DNA of 64,000 nt from Taenia hydatigena. Lineage: Eukaryota > Platyhelminthes > Cestoda > Cyclophyllidea > Taeniidae. Position 1 is the stretch's first letter. Each line of letters begins with the position of its first letter. Both the position numbers and the translations under genes were made by a program. Under the pieces are notes generated by a model. The model saw only the letters and a program-made list of their open reading frames with translations. It was not told the DNA's origin and ran no database searches. The stretch is taken from positions 1 to 64,000 of the forward strand of contig JADWOT020001886.1 of NCBI GenBank assembly GCA_036345935.2, read 5' to 3'. Of the stretch, positions 39,741 to 52,169 are shown in pieces.

Positions 39741-42700
39741 GTTTATTCGCGAACAACGAAAGTGAGGATTGAACGAGATTGCCTAGGTGACGATCAATTT
39801 GCTTTTTGATTGGTGTGGACGAGGTGTGTGAGCTGAAGTGATCCACCGATACGTTTTGGATAAGGTATCATCACCTGTGGCGTGGGTGCTTGATTACCCC
39901 CTGGCACGCAAGGAAAGAAGTCAGAGAACCGTCTTGCGGGACAAATCAAGGTCGCCTTACAACTCCACGGCATGAAATGTCACTCTGTAGGGATCAAGCA
40001 ATGGCTGTCCTTTTGCTTATTAGCATAGCTCTCCGGTCATGCTTAGAGTTGCCTAGCGCCACTTCTCTTGTGGCTCATTACTGTCAGAAAAGTCGTCTCA
40101 CGAATACTGTTAGTGGGGCTGCATGTGCTGCATTTTAGTACGAACGAATAGTTATATGAAAATTGTAAAGTAGCGCATCATTATTACGTTAAGGGAATGG
40201 TGCATAAACTATGCATAAGCCTGTAACTTGGGTTTTGGTAAGTTTGAGTTAAGTTGATTTAAGTAAGCAAAATTACTGGGACGGGCTGAGATGTTTGGTT
40301 GTCAAAGAACAAGTGTGATGACATCAATCTGAACTGTTTTGATTAGGTCATGGATGTTTTGAGCCATTGGGCTATGCACAACTCGTATCCATTTTCATAC
40401 ACTAAACTTGTTCATCGCAGGAAGTTGCCATTTTTATAACTGTTGTGTAAATCCTCTTTATTATGATCTCTACCTCTCTCTAGACACTGGGTTTACACTT
40501 TTGCTTAGGTTCTGGATTTTATAAGTGTCGATGCTTTATGATTAAAAGGGTGCAAAATAGAGGTGGCCCCGTTGTGGGAAATGCGCGGTCTTGGCATGAA
40601 AGTTAAAGCCCATTATTACTGGGTTGTTAAAATTAAATACAAAGGAGGCGCCTATTTATCATCCGCAAACGGGATCACTGTATTAATAGGGGGTTATATG
40701 CCTTGAAACCTGGCACCCGGTCTAACCCGTATTGCCTACCCATTCTCGACAGTGTGGCATGCTGCGTATTCACTACCATTTGGTCGTCGGGCTGATTTTT
40801 AGTGCTTGGTGCTAGCGCAAGCAATCAAGTAAGTTTGTGATTTCATCCCTCCATGATCACAGACTCAAACGAAATTGATCAACTTCCCTTCCTAAAGCAC
40901 ACCAACTTTTGATGGGGTTGAGAATCGAGAAAGGTAAACGGAAATAATGTCATTTTCATTGAGTTGTCCGAACCTAGTGAAAGCGTTCACTAAGGTCTGG
41001 GAACTAATTTGTTTATGATTAGTGTCATTTTCAGTTCAAAAGGTGAGCTCACAAAGTCATGTAGTCATTCACAAAATTCACTGCCATCGAGAGGTACTCC
41101 TTTTGGCCCATTATTTTCCAGAGTTCATAAAGAGATGTATTGATCATCCAATTCCTAAGAAGGCATAAGCACATTTAAGTGAAATTACCGGCTTAGACAA
41201 GGGCATTCTAAAGCATGCCGTCAATTAAAACTTAAGGCTGCACGGGATGCAAGGGACGGCTTTATAGTGAGTCGCAAGAAAGGTCGAGACTGCACCTATA
41301 AATTGGACAAATTTTGACATATAACGCGTCTATGTAGATAAAAAAATGCATAAGCGTAAAAGGTAGGTGTGGACATGAAGTATACGGGAGGGCAAATAGA
41401 TTAGCAACGCCTAACAAGCATGACGGTGGATGATGCCACACATTGGAGTGGAAATGAGAATGCCAAGCAGCAAGGAGAAGTGGTTGCAATGCTCTAAGTT
41501 GGGGTGGAGAGCAGCACAGTGCAAGAGCAATGTTAGTAAATAGGTAGGTAGGGGAGAAAGGGGTAGGCAAAAAGTGAAAGAAGGACGGAACCCGCAACAC
41601 CGAGTATTTCTAGCCGATCATTTACGCAAGTACTAACCCGGCTCGACGTAGCTTAACTTCGGTGATTGGACGAGAACCGGTGCTTTCTACTTGGTATGGT
41701 CGCTGACGATGGCATCGCTTCACGTGTCCCACCCACTCTCTCCCTCCCTCCATCGTTCACCTCTATTTCACAATCCCCTCCACTACTTCCAACCCTCCTT
41801 CCTCTTGTTGAGCGCGCGCGCCTATATGCGATGTTTGCACTCCCGCTCTCTCCGAATATCATTAGCTAAAGCAAGCCACTTGAGGCACATTTATGCGCAA
41901 GAGTGTCACTAAATTTCATTGGGCAGCATCGTTGAAAACGTGAATGCATGATTATGATGTGTGGCTGCATATATAAGGTCAATCCTGTTAAATCACAAGC
42001 GCAATTGGAAAGTTACAAATGTGTGAACTTTCGTAACTAGGACGCTAAAAGAGGTCTATTAAAGTTGTGCAAAGCTTATACACAGCATCTAGGAATAAAT
42101 GCTCAATGCATGATTAAATGCAAGGAAAAAGAGAACCTGAAGTGATTGTGGAATCAAGCGATCCCACTTGTAGCCCATCAACACGTAAATGTACGAAAGC
42201 ATCTCAAAGCAAGAATCCGTACCGAAGAAAACACAACAATCACCTTTGGTTAAGTCTTCTGATTTCGCATGATAAAAATCACTAAATGACAAGTAAATGT
42301 CAAGGCCTTAAGGTAAGATTGAAGACTTATTTTAAAGCGGACAATTATATAAGGGAAAAGATGCGACCAGCAGCGAGGTCAAACGAATCCACTAGCAGCT
42401 AACGCACTAAAAGTAAATCAGAGCAAAGAATCATATCGTGCTTCAAAACGTAAGACTCCAATAATCGACAAATTTGCTCAAAGTTAGGAGGTTTTAAAGG
42501 TCAAAAATGTTATTTGTGCATAAAAAGAAGTCAACATTCCAACACACTGTCCATGAAGTCGACTACAAGGAATAAGTGTAGCAATCATTGATTACAAGCT
42601 TTGCATCTAAAATGAACACCTCCAACCCCGTCCCCTCCATCACTCACCTCTCATGCCCCACTCTCCTCCAATGCCTCCATCTCTCCTTTCCCTTGTCGAG

Positions 42701-43079
42701 CGCAATCCGCGTCCCTCCCCATCCCTCACTTCCTTCGGCCACTCTCCCTCTTTCCTACTTCACCACGACAGCCCACCACACACCACAATTCCGCCTACCA
42801 GCCACTCACCCACCAGTCCCCCGTCCACATCATCTGTTTTATTCCAGTCGGTGCGGAGAATGAATAACCCATTCATCTTATGTACTATCTGGGCGTACAT
42901 CTCTTGTGTAGGGTTATTTAATGATTTTTTTCATGAAAACATCTGTCGATGTGATGTTAGCCTTGTGAAGTTTACAGTCGCCATTATTTTGACCGAGTAG
43001 ATTTTGGTTGTTAAAAACAGAAAACTGTCAAATGGCAGTTTTAGTTATTTCCACTGGAGGTTCAGACCTTAAAGCGGAC
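39741..43079. other. Unassigned sequence with pyrimidine-rich tracts
   Basis: No recognisable gene was seen. Strand-biased C/T-rich stretches occur at about 41735-41810 and about 42605-42840 and open ORFs of 91-115 codons made of Ser, Pro, His and Leu; these are low-complexity artefacts. Module A' begins at about 43.08 kb. Confidence 0.5.
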
Positions 43080-43419
43080 AAAAATGTATTTGCCTGTTAT
43101 GCTGCACCCGATAAGCTTAGATAGATTACTGAAGAACGCCAACTTCGAAATTTGGCCTTTCCATTACATTGTACTTTGTTCAGGTACTAATGATCTCAGG
43201 CCCAGTAGTTGTTGCGATGCACTTTATATCATGAAGGGTTCAGCACTCATGTTCTATAAGCAAGTTCGCTGGCTTTCATTTGCCTCAAGCCTTGACGATT
43301 GCAAGCTGGCAGTTGCATTGGATGAACTATTACGGCATTAGTGTTGCGTATTGGAAGCGGGCACAGCTACGGTATCCCTTAAAATGGTACTTCCGCTTGC
43401 TTTTCTTCATCCACGAACT

Positions 43420-43765
43420 GAGTGGCGTCCTATGCAACTTCAGCGGCCGCGATTTCAATAAACCAAGACCGGGGTAGTGGAACTCTCCTACGACTGAGGC
43501 TTCAACGTGCAGCCTACGCCACTGTCAGACTAAGCATAATTCTGCCTATTCGGTTGGTAAAATTTTCGAAGAAAGTCACCATGGTTGAGAATGTTTCCAT
43601 ACGTTGTGTTTGCTTCGACGGGTGCGTAGATGCTTTTCGGTCCGAAGATCGCTGACACAGGTGATGGATGGATCATTACCTGCGTTGACCACCTAGCTGA
43701 ACAATCGCCCATTATACTGCTCCTACTGCTTGTGCTAAGTGTCAAGATACCTTTGATCAACATTA
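43420..43765 (+). repeat. Partial copy of module E inside module A'
   Basis: This is the partner of 29640-30060 in reverse complement, and it is also related to about 61.95-62.34 kb. A following block ending ACCGGATGTTGATAGGTAA at 43.98 kb resembles ACTGGATGTTGCTAGGTAA at 63.09 kb, so homology to the palindrome's outer part continues past this piece. Confidence 0.55.
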
Positions 43766-46439
43766 GTGCACTTGTTTTGTATTCCGTTTAAAAGAGCAAT
43801 TGGCTTTCGTCCACCCGCTTCACTTTTGCCTTAATTTATCCGGAAAAGGTCGTGCTTACCGAAATTCAGTGTGTACATGCGTGCATTTTATGATTAATGA
43901 TCGAGACATTGTCCACGTGTTTGCTTCACAATATTCCAGAACTACTATTACCGGATTAGGCATACCGGATGTTGATAGGTAAACATAAAACATAGTTCTT
44001 GCCTCCAAACAAGTTTTAAAACCAGGGCAAAAAGGCAGTGTTGACACACTTTTCATTAAATCTATTAAGTGCCGTTTTTGTCACCGTCAAGTAAGTGGAC
44101 TTACCATGACGCCCTATAATAAATCTGGCACATAATGCGGACTGTACAATCCAGATGTGAGTCTCATTTCGTTATCGCATCGCCACTAATGCATTACATT
44201 GCATCACATGCGGCAAGTTTAAAATGCTCCTAGGCATTTCGGTGCACAGCTTTAGGTTAAATGGATCTGTTGGAAACATTGACTTAGAACTGATAGAGGG
44301 TCCGATGGCTAGTGTCTGAAGGTGATTTAGGTCATAGTGAACGCAGTGGGTGATGAGGACTCCAAAATTTGGAAGAAATGCTTACCAAATAGACGAGCGT
44401 TAAGGAAACCTTATGTAAGTTATTGTAGCTAAAGGATATGAGGGAATTGCTATCTGGCGATGGCTGCAATTCCAGTCGCAACAACCAATCATTCTAGACC
44501 TCGTCTGCACTGCAATATCTGACGCATCTCAATAGAAGTCAAGTTTCTTTTTGGCACACCTGTTTCTGCTGTCAAGACTGATATGTCTGCATCACTGAAA
44601 TCAGCTCTCTAAACAAGGCCAATCACAGCCTCATATAGTGCGTAAAGCCTCGTATAAATTTTCGTATAATGTGTAGTCTGATCAACGGACGATTCGACGA
44701 CCATGCTTTTTTTGGTGTTAGCGTGAATATCTCACTCATGCCCTCTGCGGTTTAGCTCACTTGGTTGTGAAAGGAAGGCATCCAGAGCGCATAAAGACAG
44801 CGAACATCAGTCACTACACTTAATGCGATCCCGACATGTTCAAGCACAAAAGTGCTACGAAAGTCAGCCAAGTAGCATCATAGGCAACGGCAAATGATCA
44901 TGTAAAGAAACAGCAAGAGGAGGAGCAAACTAACCGGTCGCTTAGGACACCCATTGAGCCCATTCGATAAAAACCAAAAACCATTTACACTTCCGTGTAA
45001 AACTGTTCATTAAGTTATAAATTATTGAAGCTAATGGCTGGAAAACTCCTCATTATCGTGACTGAATAGATCGAAGTGAAGCCTGAGAAGAGGGCTCGTG
45101 CATGTCAACCCTCTATTGGAGTCGTGTGGGTTCTAGGACCCAGCAGCTAAGCTGGAATATTCAAAGCCTAAAATAGTCGTGAGAAAGGAGAGAGTGGAGA
45201 AAATGTAGATTTGCGACCCATAAACAGCATTTGTAGAAAAATCTTTTCTTTAACGAATGCTTTGATTCGGGATAGGCACCAATCGTGGTTAGTTCAGTCG
45301 TCGGAAATCTTATATTAAGGAACTCCTAGCTGGCGAATTAATGTCTCGGTCGTCAAGTTTCATTAAAATAACCTCTGTGTCCATAATGATGATTAATCCC
45401 ATGACCTTACGCTTACCAGGCCACAACCAGCGATGAGACTAAATGACTCCACTACCAGCTGTCCCACTTGCAAGCAAGCCAATCAAACGATCACTCATCA
45501 TGCACTTGAACACATCACCCATAACTTTCCACCCTTTTCCTTTTGCTAAATGGCTAAAAATCGTCTTAAATAAATAAAAGATGCGCTTACATTAATAGAT
45601 GTAATCACTGAGTTTGCTGTAATCATTGCGTTGCAAATGTTGCAACACACTGATCGAGGTGTAAGCTAGGACTCAGGGATTTTGTATCTCAACGGCATTC
45701 TTGCCGCCTTTTGATGCGAAAGAGAATTCATGGTGGGAATTAACCAGTTGATCAGTTTACATGGGAAACTCTTAGGGTACATTTGAGCCGAATTTTCTTT
45801 TCACCTCACCTCTCGTGCTCACTAGGTTATGGCAACTGATTCTTTTGATAAAGTGTTCTAGCATTCATAAAAACACAATTTCTCTTGTTTAACCACCAGC
45901 CGTAATTGACTGCATAATAAGCGGGTCACAAACACATTCCCACCTTTCCATAATCCAACGCCCACTGTTTAAAGAACTTCTCCCCATCCATACAAACTGA
46001 CCCCTCCGCAGCAGTCAAAATCCAAGTAGGTGGTAAATCTTTCTATCTATCATTCCTCAAGTCACACATTACCGCTTGTGCATAGCTAAATTTGGGGCGC
46101 GAATTCTGCCACGCGACGTACCATCCTTCTCTTATACCCACCGCTTTTCACACTGGGACACACTTCTTATTGGTCGAACAACACCTCATTCACTTTACAC
46201 GTCTCGTTGGCTCACCACCGCCAACGCCTCCTACCATTGGTTCTCACCTAACCGAAGGCATGGGTGCACTTTTCTTGGGTTTGAGCTAATGTTTACAGAA
46301 ATCGCTTTGACGAATCCAGCATAATTGACGCCGTATGTGTTGGAAAACCAAATTCGACCATTTAGTGCTGCCCCACTTTTTTCACTCGCTCACACACTTC
46401 CTCGCCCCCTACTCGGCTTTGTAAGGTAATGGGAAATGA

Positions 46440-46513
46440 TACATGGTATTGCAGGAGGTTAGTGGGTCAGTCTCATAATCTAAAGGTTGCGAGTTGGAGT
46501 CATGCTCTGGACG
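46440..46513 (+). pseudogene. Decayed tRNA-Met(CAU) copy
   Basis: This is the counterpart of the intact tRNA-Met at 26855-26928. The anticodon arm TCAGTCTCATAATCT is kept, but the acceptor and D stems are destroyed and the T stem is mispaired. It should not give a functional tRNA. Confidence 0.75.
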
Positions 46514-46648
46514 GTGCCCATCATGACTTCTTCGGCATCTGATGACATGCGGTGATAAGGTGGCTGCGAACGCGCAAGTACGCATTTTTGGACACCCGTT
46601 GGCACTGCTGGCAAAAGAAGCGCTACATTTGTATGGGTGCAAATGGAG

Positions 46649-46721
46649 CATCCACGGTGAGACTCGAATCCACAATCACCCACTTAGGAGGCAGGCGCCC
46701 CATTCATCAGACTACGCGAGC
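46649..46721 (-). pseudogene. Decayed tRNA-Arg-like copy (anticodon loop CTCCTAA)
   Basis: This is the counterpart of 26645-26717. On the - strand the anticodon loop CTCCTAA gives CCT, followed by GATTGTGGATTCGAGTCTCAC, which still contains a B-box-like segment. The acceptor and D arm are degraded. It shows that the ancestral anticodon of the pair was probably CCT. The gap to the tRNA-Met relic is 135 bp, against 137 bp in module A. Confidence 0.65.
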
Positions 46722-47235
46722 TAATTCCCGCAATTTTGCACTTCACAATCTATTTATCTAGGTTGGACACCAACGCAACTGTACATTTTTTTCTTATCCT
46801 TTATCCTACTACTCCATAAATTCCATCACCCAAGCAGTGTGACAAAACAATTTTCGACTCATTTTAAATCACTCCTTCCCCTTCCCTTAGGTTTTGCTAA
46901 TTTTGGCATAAGTTGCAATTCTCTATTTTACTTGGCACCTTGCAACATTTATTCCCCATTTGACCTTCTCGGTGCCCTCCACATCTTTTTAGGCCCCTTG
47001 TTTTCTTCACATTCCTTGAGTGCTCACATTTCGTACTCACCTATCGCATCATTTTCGTAATTACTTTAACGCTTTTGCCCTCTTTGCTGATTTTTCGCAA
47101 TCCTTATTGATAATTTCGTAAATGCAGCAAGTCTGAGTGATCGCGGTGTTTTCAGGCAAAGCATGTTTCTGACTTGAGCACTTGTAGGCTAGTCGCACTT
47201 TTCTGAATTTTGCGCTTACTCGGTGCCATTGCCAA

Positions 47236-47421
47236 TGTAATATTTCGTTTGTTTGAACTACCGATTTCGGTCAGGGTGACAGGTGGTGTATATGCCCTAG
47301 CTGCGTAGGCTGGCCTCCGGGCCATGCCAGCAGACTATTTCTCTCTGTCCGTTAAATACATATGTATTCTACTTTAATATTTTGCCTTCTTTTGCCTACG
47401 AGGGAGCCTCGGGACATTACA
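47236..47421 (+). repeat. 5' LTR of the TRIM element
   Basis: 186 bp, TG...CA ends. It carries an A/T-rich TAAATACATATG segment that could act as a promoter element. A short ORF (47362-47628) starts here and runs into the interior. Confidence 0.88.
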
Positions 47422-47422
47422 T

Positions 47423-47434
47423 TGGTGGCAGCGG
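47423..47434 (+). other. Primer-binding site complementary to tRNA-Leu 3' end
   Basis: TGGTGGCAGCGG is the exact complement of CCGCTGCCA plus the added CCA, which is the 3' end of common animal tRNA-Leu species. It sits one base after the LTR, the normal place for minus-strand priming. Confidence 0.8.
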
Positions 47435-47930
47435 AAAGCGGACCCGACTCTATAGGGTTTGTATCCCGATCTCCACCGCCTGTGGTATGTTGCAGCGGTG
47501 CTAAGGTAGCACATGTGCTACAAATGGGCCTAGAACGACGTCCGCCTCCGACATCTACCCCATCTCCGTGTTCTGCAGGAAAGCGGTTAACAATTGAAGC
47601 GATACTAGGCATAGAACATATGGAATGATTTCGTTCCGAAGATTACCCTTAATATACTTGGTTAAGGAGATGGGCGTGCCACCGCCTCTCTACGGACATA
47701 CTGATGGTTGACAGAACCACTTATTCTGAACTTTGTTCCCAAGCCAAACGAAGCTCCAAGTCAAATGCACTGCCAAGAGAAATTAGTGACGTTGGTGTCA
47801 AGCATCGCCTCAATCGCATCGAATGTCAGCGACTGGCCTGGTTAACTCGTGGGTGCTTCTTGCAGCACTGACTAAGTTGTGATGGCTGACGCTGAAGGTG
47901 TATGAAGGGGTGTGCCGGGGACGGCGCTAG

Positions 47931-47943
47931 AAAAAGGAGAGGG
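47931..47943 (+). other. Polypurine tract
   Basis: AAAAAGGAGAGGG ends three bases before the 3' LTR, the expected site for plus-strand priming in an LTR retrotransposon. Confidence 0.8.
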
Positions 47944-47946
47944 CAA

Positions 47947-48132
47947 TGTAATATTTTGTTTGTTTGAACTACCGGTCTCGGTCAGGGTGGCAGAGGTGAC
48001 CCTAATTCCATAGCTGCGTAGGCTGGCCTTCGGACCATGCCAGCAGCTTATTTCCCTCTGTCCGTTGAATACATATATTCTACTCTAACATTCTGCCCTC
48101 TTTCGCCTTTGAGGGAGCCCCAGGACGCTACA
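47947..48132 (+). repeat. 3' LTR of the TRIM element
   Basis: 186 bp, the same length as the 5' LTR, ending GCTACA as the solo LTR does. Several substitutions separate it from the 5' LTR, so the insertion is not very recent. Confidence 0.88.
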
Positions 48133-48211
48133 TCAAACGTCTGACACCATAGCCTCGTGCCGGCACGAATTGCAGCACAAATCCGAGGGATAATCGGCAA
48201 ATCGACATTCA

Positions 48212-48228
48212 CCCCCCCCCCCCCCCCC
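48212..48228 (+). repeat. Poly-C tract (17 C)
   Basis: An uninterrupted run of 17 cytosines inside module A'. Nothing similar is seen at the matching place in module A. The exact length may be a sequencing estimate. Confidence 0.9.
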
Positions 48229-48270
48229 AATCAGTCTGGATTACTGCGTCGGAAGGGGTCATGAGCCAGT

Positions 48271-48347
48271 CGGACAGGATAGGACACGAACCCACAATCC
48301 TCGTCTTGAGGGAACCGAGGCCTTATTAATTACTCAGTCAGAACTCC
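48271..48347 (-). pseudogene. Possible degraded tRNA-derived sequence
   Basis: On the - strand there is an A-box-like GACTGAGTAATTAATAAGGC, a perfect 5-bp stem (CCTCG with CGAGG) enclosing an oversized 12-nt loop, and a B-box-like GTGGGTTCGTGTCC. The acceptor stem does not pair. Module A retains a weaker relative at about 26.06-26.12 kb. This fits a tRNA-derived SINE head or an old tRNA relic; it may also be coincidence. Confidence 0.3.
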
Positions 48348-48884
48348 ACTTAAGTTCGAAGATAGTTTAAGCACACAGCTTAAAATTGTGGTTATTGATT
48401 GGCATAGGGCAGTTGCAGGGCCCAGCGGTTCTGTGATAGGTTTTGACTTGAAGTGAAAAAGTTTTCAGGTACAAGTTCTGGTTGGGCCCGAGCCCTGATT
48501 TGTACTTGATAGGCTATCTAGTAAACGCGTTTTAAAGCTCTCGAGTCACTATTTAGTTAGATTTTTGTTGGCCGCTACTTTATCCAAAGCTCTTTTAAAA
48601 CGATTCCCTTTTCAACATACCATTTGCACAAAGAGGACCAAAATTGCTATCCAGAGTCATCGAGTTGATTGTGAAAATGAGTTTCTTTGATTTTAGTTAA
48701 CTGAATTTGTTGCGCAAGAAGAGCATTCTAGTTTTTCATTTGAAACCGACCGGCCTGACCGGCCTTAGAAGATAATTGCGGACGGCTCGGTGTTGCCGGC
48801 TCTCTCTCTTCTACTCCAATCTATTCACCTGTCTGCAGTGCACTGCAGTCTGCCTCATCAAACTGCACCACCGCAAGCACTCCT

Positions 48885-51545
48885 CTTCTCTGCTTGGTAG
48901 GCATCACACATCTATTTGCACTGGCATGTGCGCCTGCCACGATGACGAGGAGAGGAGGTCGGTGGAGGATGCGTGATGGCGGAGAGTGAATGGGATTTTG
49001 TAGAGATGGGTCCTGGCGTTTGGGTAAGTGAGTGGACGGCTGGTTGCGGATGAGAGGCGAAAGGAAACTATTATGAAAACTAAAGCTTCTAGTTGTTCAT
49101 TTTTATACTCCACACTCTTGATCGGAAACCTAGAATTGTCGCACGTTTTGAGATGACATTATTTTAGTTACCGCGATCACGTTTAATGCCGCGCAGACAG
49201 ACATAAATGTAATTTATGCTTTATAATCCCAATTTCATTAAAACCATTCCCTTCTGCGCAGTGACTATCCATTTTGCCTCACGACTAGATTTAACAATGT
49301 GCGGAAAATAAACGACTTTTATCTTGTAGAAAGGCTCCCAGGTTATAAAAGGCACATCCGTCAGCATAATGCTTCAAAAATTAAGCAATCATTGCATGGG
49401 TACTGAATCCAGTAACTCGTAGGACTTGAAATTGGAGGTCGTGGTCCCACGCGGGTCAAGCGGCATCTGCAGACGCTGTTGTAAGTGCCAATGCGTCTAT
49501 TTTAACGGTTCTCCAATTTACTGAAAGTGTATCGGCGCTCAGAGACACCCATGAAATCGTCGCTGCAATTATGCTAATTCTGGATTCCCAACGTTTGATC
49601 TTAACGTAGAGAATATTCATTTGGTTTCAAGCCTAACCTCTGAGCTAAGGTTGGGTGCGAAACCACGTTCTGATCCACTAAACTTAGTTCACAGCAGATC
49701 TTATGGCATAAATGGTGTTATTTTTACTTGCATCCCTCTTCATCTTTGAACGAAAACATTTTTATTCACAACTACATCTAGGCACGTTTACTTGAATTAC
49801 ACAGAAAAAGTTTCAAGCATTTTATTAATCTTTCAGTTCTCGATAGTTCGCATTAAGTACTTACGAGGATATGCATTTCTTTGCAAACCATATACTTAGT
49901 TGTAAGGGCGGTTAATGATTAGCGGGAATTTCGTTCATTGGACTAATTTGCACACAATACATTGAATGCGTCCTTCGTCTCGAGTTATTCATGGGAAGGC
50001 TGGCTATTAGCCGAAAGGATTAAGCTCAGTCAAAAGTTTGGAGTCCAAAACGTGCATCTAGTTTCGCAAGACATTTATAACCCTTAAAAGAAGGAACCCG
50101 CTTCTTGTTATCCGAAGATCTGAGGCTGTCATGGATTGGTCTGAATGTTATTTACTGCTCAACCAATCAACCCAGTCGTCTACTTAGCATTGTACAATAT
50201 TGATAGTTCCACAAGTGTGTGCATCCATGTCATCGATGCTAGTAAGCAGTGTCTTACCGTCTCCTTCCATCTTAATTACGATGTGCCTCATAATAACAAG
50301 GGTTTTATATTGTTTAGCATCATCAGTCATCTTATTTGTTAGCAGCATCATTGTATGAAGCTTCATGCGCCGCCTTAATCCACTTGCAAATCTTCTGTGG
50401 CATTTCGTCTGCAAAATGTCGTAGACTTAAGTTGGCCTCCCAAGTATAGATGTGTCAATTCTTCCAGAAGTTAATTTATGCCATTTGTGACAGCTAAGTA
50501 AATAAGATACTTCATGACGGCTGCACCATCATGTCATAATTATTAACCTGAATTTGTGCCTACAGACGTCGTCAAAATATGAGTAGATGTAAAATTTAGT
50601 TAGCATTGCACGCAGGCTGTAAAATCCAATGTAGTAGTGTCACATTTGTTCGGTTACAATTCTTCAAATTAATTAGTGCACACTTATTTGATTAAAATCT
50701 ACTTAACCCTTGGAGCATGTCTAATACCCCTGCGGTCTTGTCAGTACAGCGCTAGTCGAGGGTCTGGAGTAACTATTAGGCTAATGACAGCGGCCTTGCC
50801 GATCGAAATGTCGAGGTCACGCGAACCGTCACACTCTACCTATGCGAATGTGTGCTGGTGAAAGCAGGTGCGACGACAATGTGAATCAGGCCATTCACTG
50901 TTCCCATAGGTAGGCATGTTTAAACCCGTCTCGATTGATGTGTTCATCATCCGCAGCCGGTGAATAGGTGACTGTGTTCACGGTGGTACCGCATCTCCGT
51001 CTCCCCCCTTTTTCCTCCCTCGTGTCTGCATCCTGCACCCCCACACTCGGTCACCATGCCTTGCCATCGAACCGCCATTAGTGCTCACCCAGCCAGCGTC
51101 GTCCCACGACCCCCGTCTGTGTGCGCACGCGCAGTGTAAACATAGAAGACGTAACAACACGTACATTCATCACATGACAACGCACTGCTCACGCACAGGG
51201 TACCCGCGCTTTGTTTCAGACAGCCAACGGTCTGTCTATCCAGGAGGGCTGTATGAACCTCTATATAGATTAAGATTGCTGAAATTCCCGCTTCAAGTTC
51301 AGACTGAGTCAAAAGTGCTTAAGGCTAATTTAGTGATTATAAGCACCCAACTTCAAATCCTTTGGAAGGCTATTGAGTCTGTTTGATATCCTGTCATTCC
51401 TATGCTTGTCGTCGTCCAAGTGCACCACGTACTCAGTTTTACAATAGGTTTTCTGGATTGCCGCTTTGTTCATTCGATGGACATTCGGCTGCAAAGCACC
51501 GCAGATTCAAAACTTGAGATTATGTTACCGGATGTGGCACTAAAG
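48885..51545 (+). repeat. Module B, copy 2 (about 2.7 kb)
   Basis: Direct diverged copy of 30555-33165. The ORFs in the two copies share stretches but differ by many amino-acid changes and indels, which does not suggest selection for a protein. It lies between A' and C2, whereas copy 1 lies between A and C1. Confidence 0.8.
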
Positions 51546-52089
51546 ACAATCCAGCTGTTTCGCTACCGATCGAATCGTAGATAACACTTGCAGTGTCTTC
51601 CAAAAGGACGCAGTCGTACCTATAAACAGCTTAAGTGAGATTACACACAGTTGATTCATAGTATCGACAACAAGAGCAAAAAAGCGTTGTGAGTTTCAAA
51701 GCGCTTAACTAAGCCGAGCAAGTTTAGTGAAGTATGAGATGGACACCGGTGAAGCCAGACCCATCTGCTAGCCACTTAGACTCATACCACGCACTCGCTA
51801 GAAGCAAACAGTCTAATGAAAGAGATTATTCAAAATAACGTTGCACAATTATAAAAGCCACGCGTTTGTACATGGACTATGAGCATCTAAAAGTCATATC
51901 TAAGACAGACGCATTCCTGTTACTCAGTATAAACAAATCATTAGGTGCATTACTTGGACTTAAGCAACTGTGCACCCTTAACTTGAAATCAGGATGCTAG
52001 CATGTGAAAGTGGTGGGGAAAAACAGAAGGAAGCCACCATGTGTAGCAACTTTAATTTACTAACAATGGAAACTCCGAAGAAGCATACA
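51546..52089. other. Unassigned sequence between B2 and C2
   Basis: No gene, RNA or repeat recognised. Module C2 homology ends near 52.09 kb, just past the last RAD54-like exon. Confidence 0.45.
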
Positions 52090-52169
52090 GCATTGGATAT
52101 CATCCAGGCTTGGAGAGAGAGGTGCAGACATCAGAATTGGTGAGAATTGGAGATTTAGAGAGTCTCAAG

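Larger units (their letters stand above)
47236..48132 (+). mobile_element. TRIM-type non-autonomous LTR retrotransposon (897 bp)
   Basis: Two direct 186-bp LTRs (47236-47421 and 47947-48132) begin TGTAATATTT and end TACA. They share the core CTAGCTGCGTAGGCTGGCC (CATAGCTGCG in the 3' LTR) and differ by scattered substitutions. The 525-bp interior has a primer-binding site directly after the 5' LTR and a polypurine tract directly before the 3' LTR. There is no gag, protease, reverse transcriptase or integrase, so it must move using enzymes of another element. Flanking 4-bp repeats are CCAA and TCAA (one mismatch). Module A lacks the element and has TTGACAAT at the matching place, consistent with a TTGA target read on the other strand. 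A solo LTR of the family lies at 57182-57366. Confidence 0.88.
43080..48770 (-). repeat. Module A': second arm of the diverged inverted duplication
   Basis: This is the reverse complement of 25690-30400, with many substitutions and indels. It carries the decayed tRNA-like pair, the 897-bp LTR element at 47236-48132 and a 17-C tract. Continuity with A resumes on both sides of the LTR element, which shows that A' was formed before that insertion. Module B2 starts just beyond its end. Confidence 0.85.

Noticed and set aside
47236..47421. Hammerhead ribozyme in the LTR (retrozyme idea)
   Set aside because: The conserved CUGAUGA and GAAA core elements are not present in the LTRs or interior.
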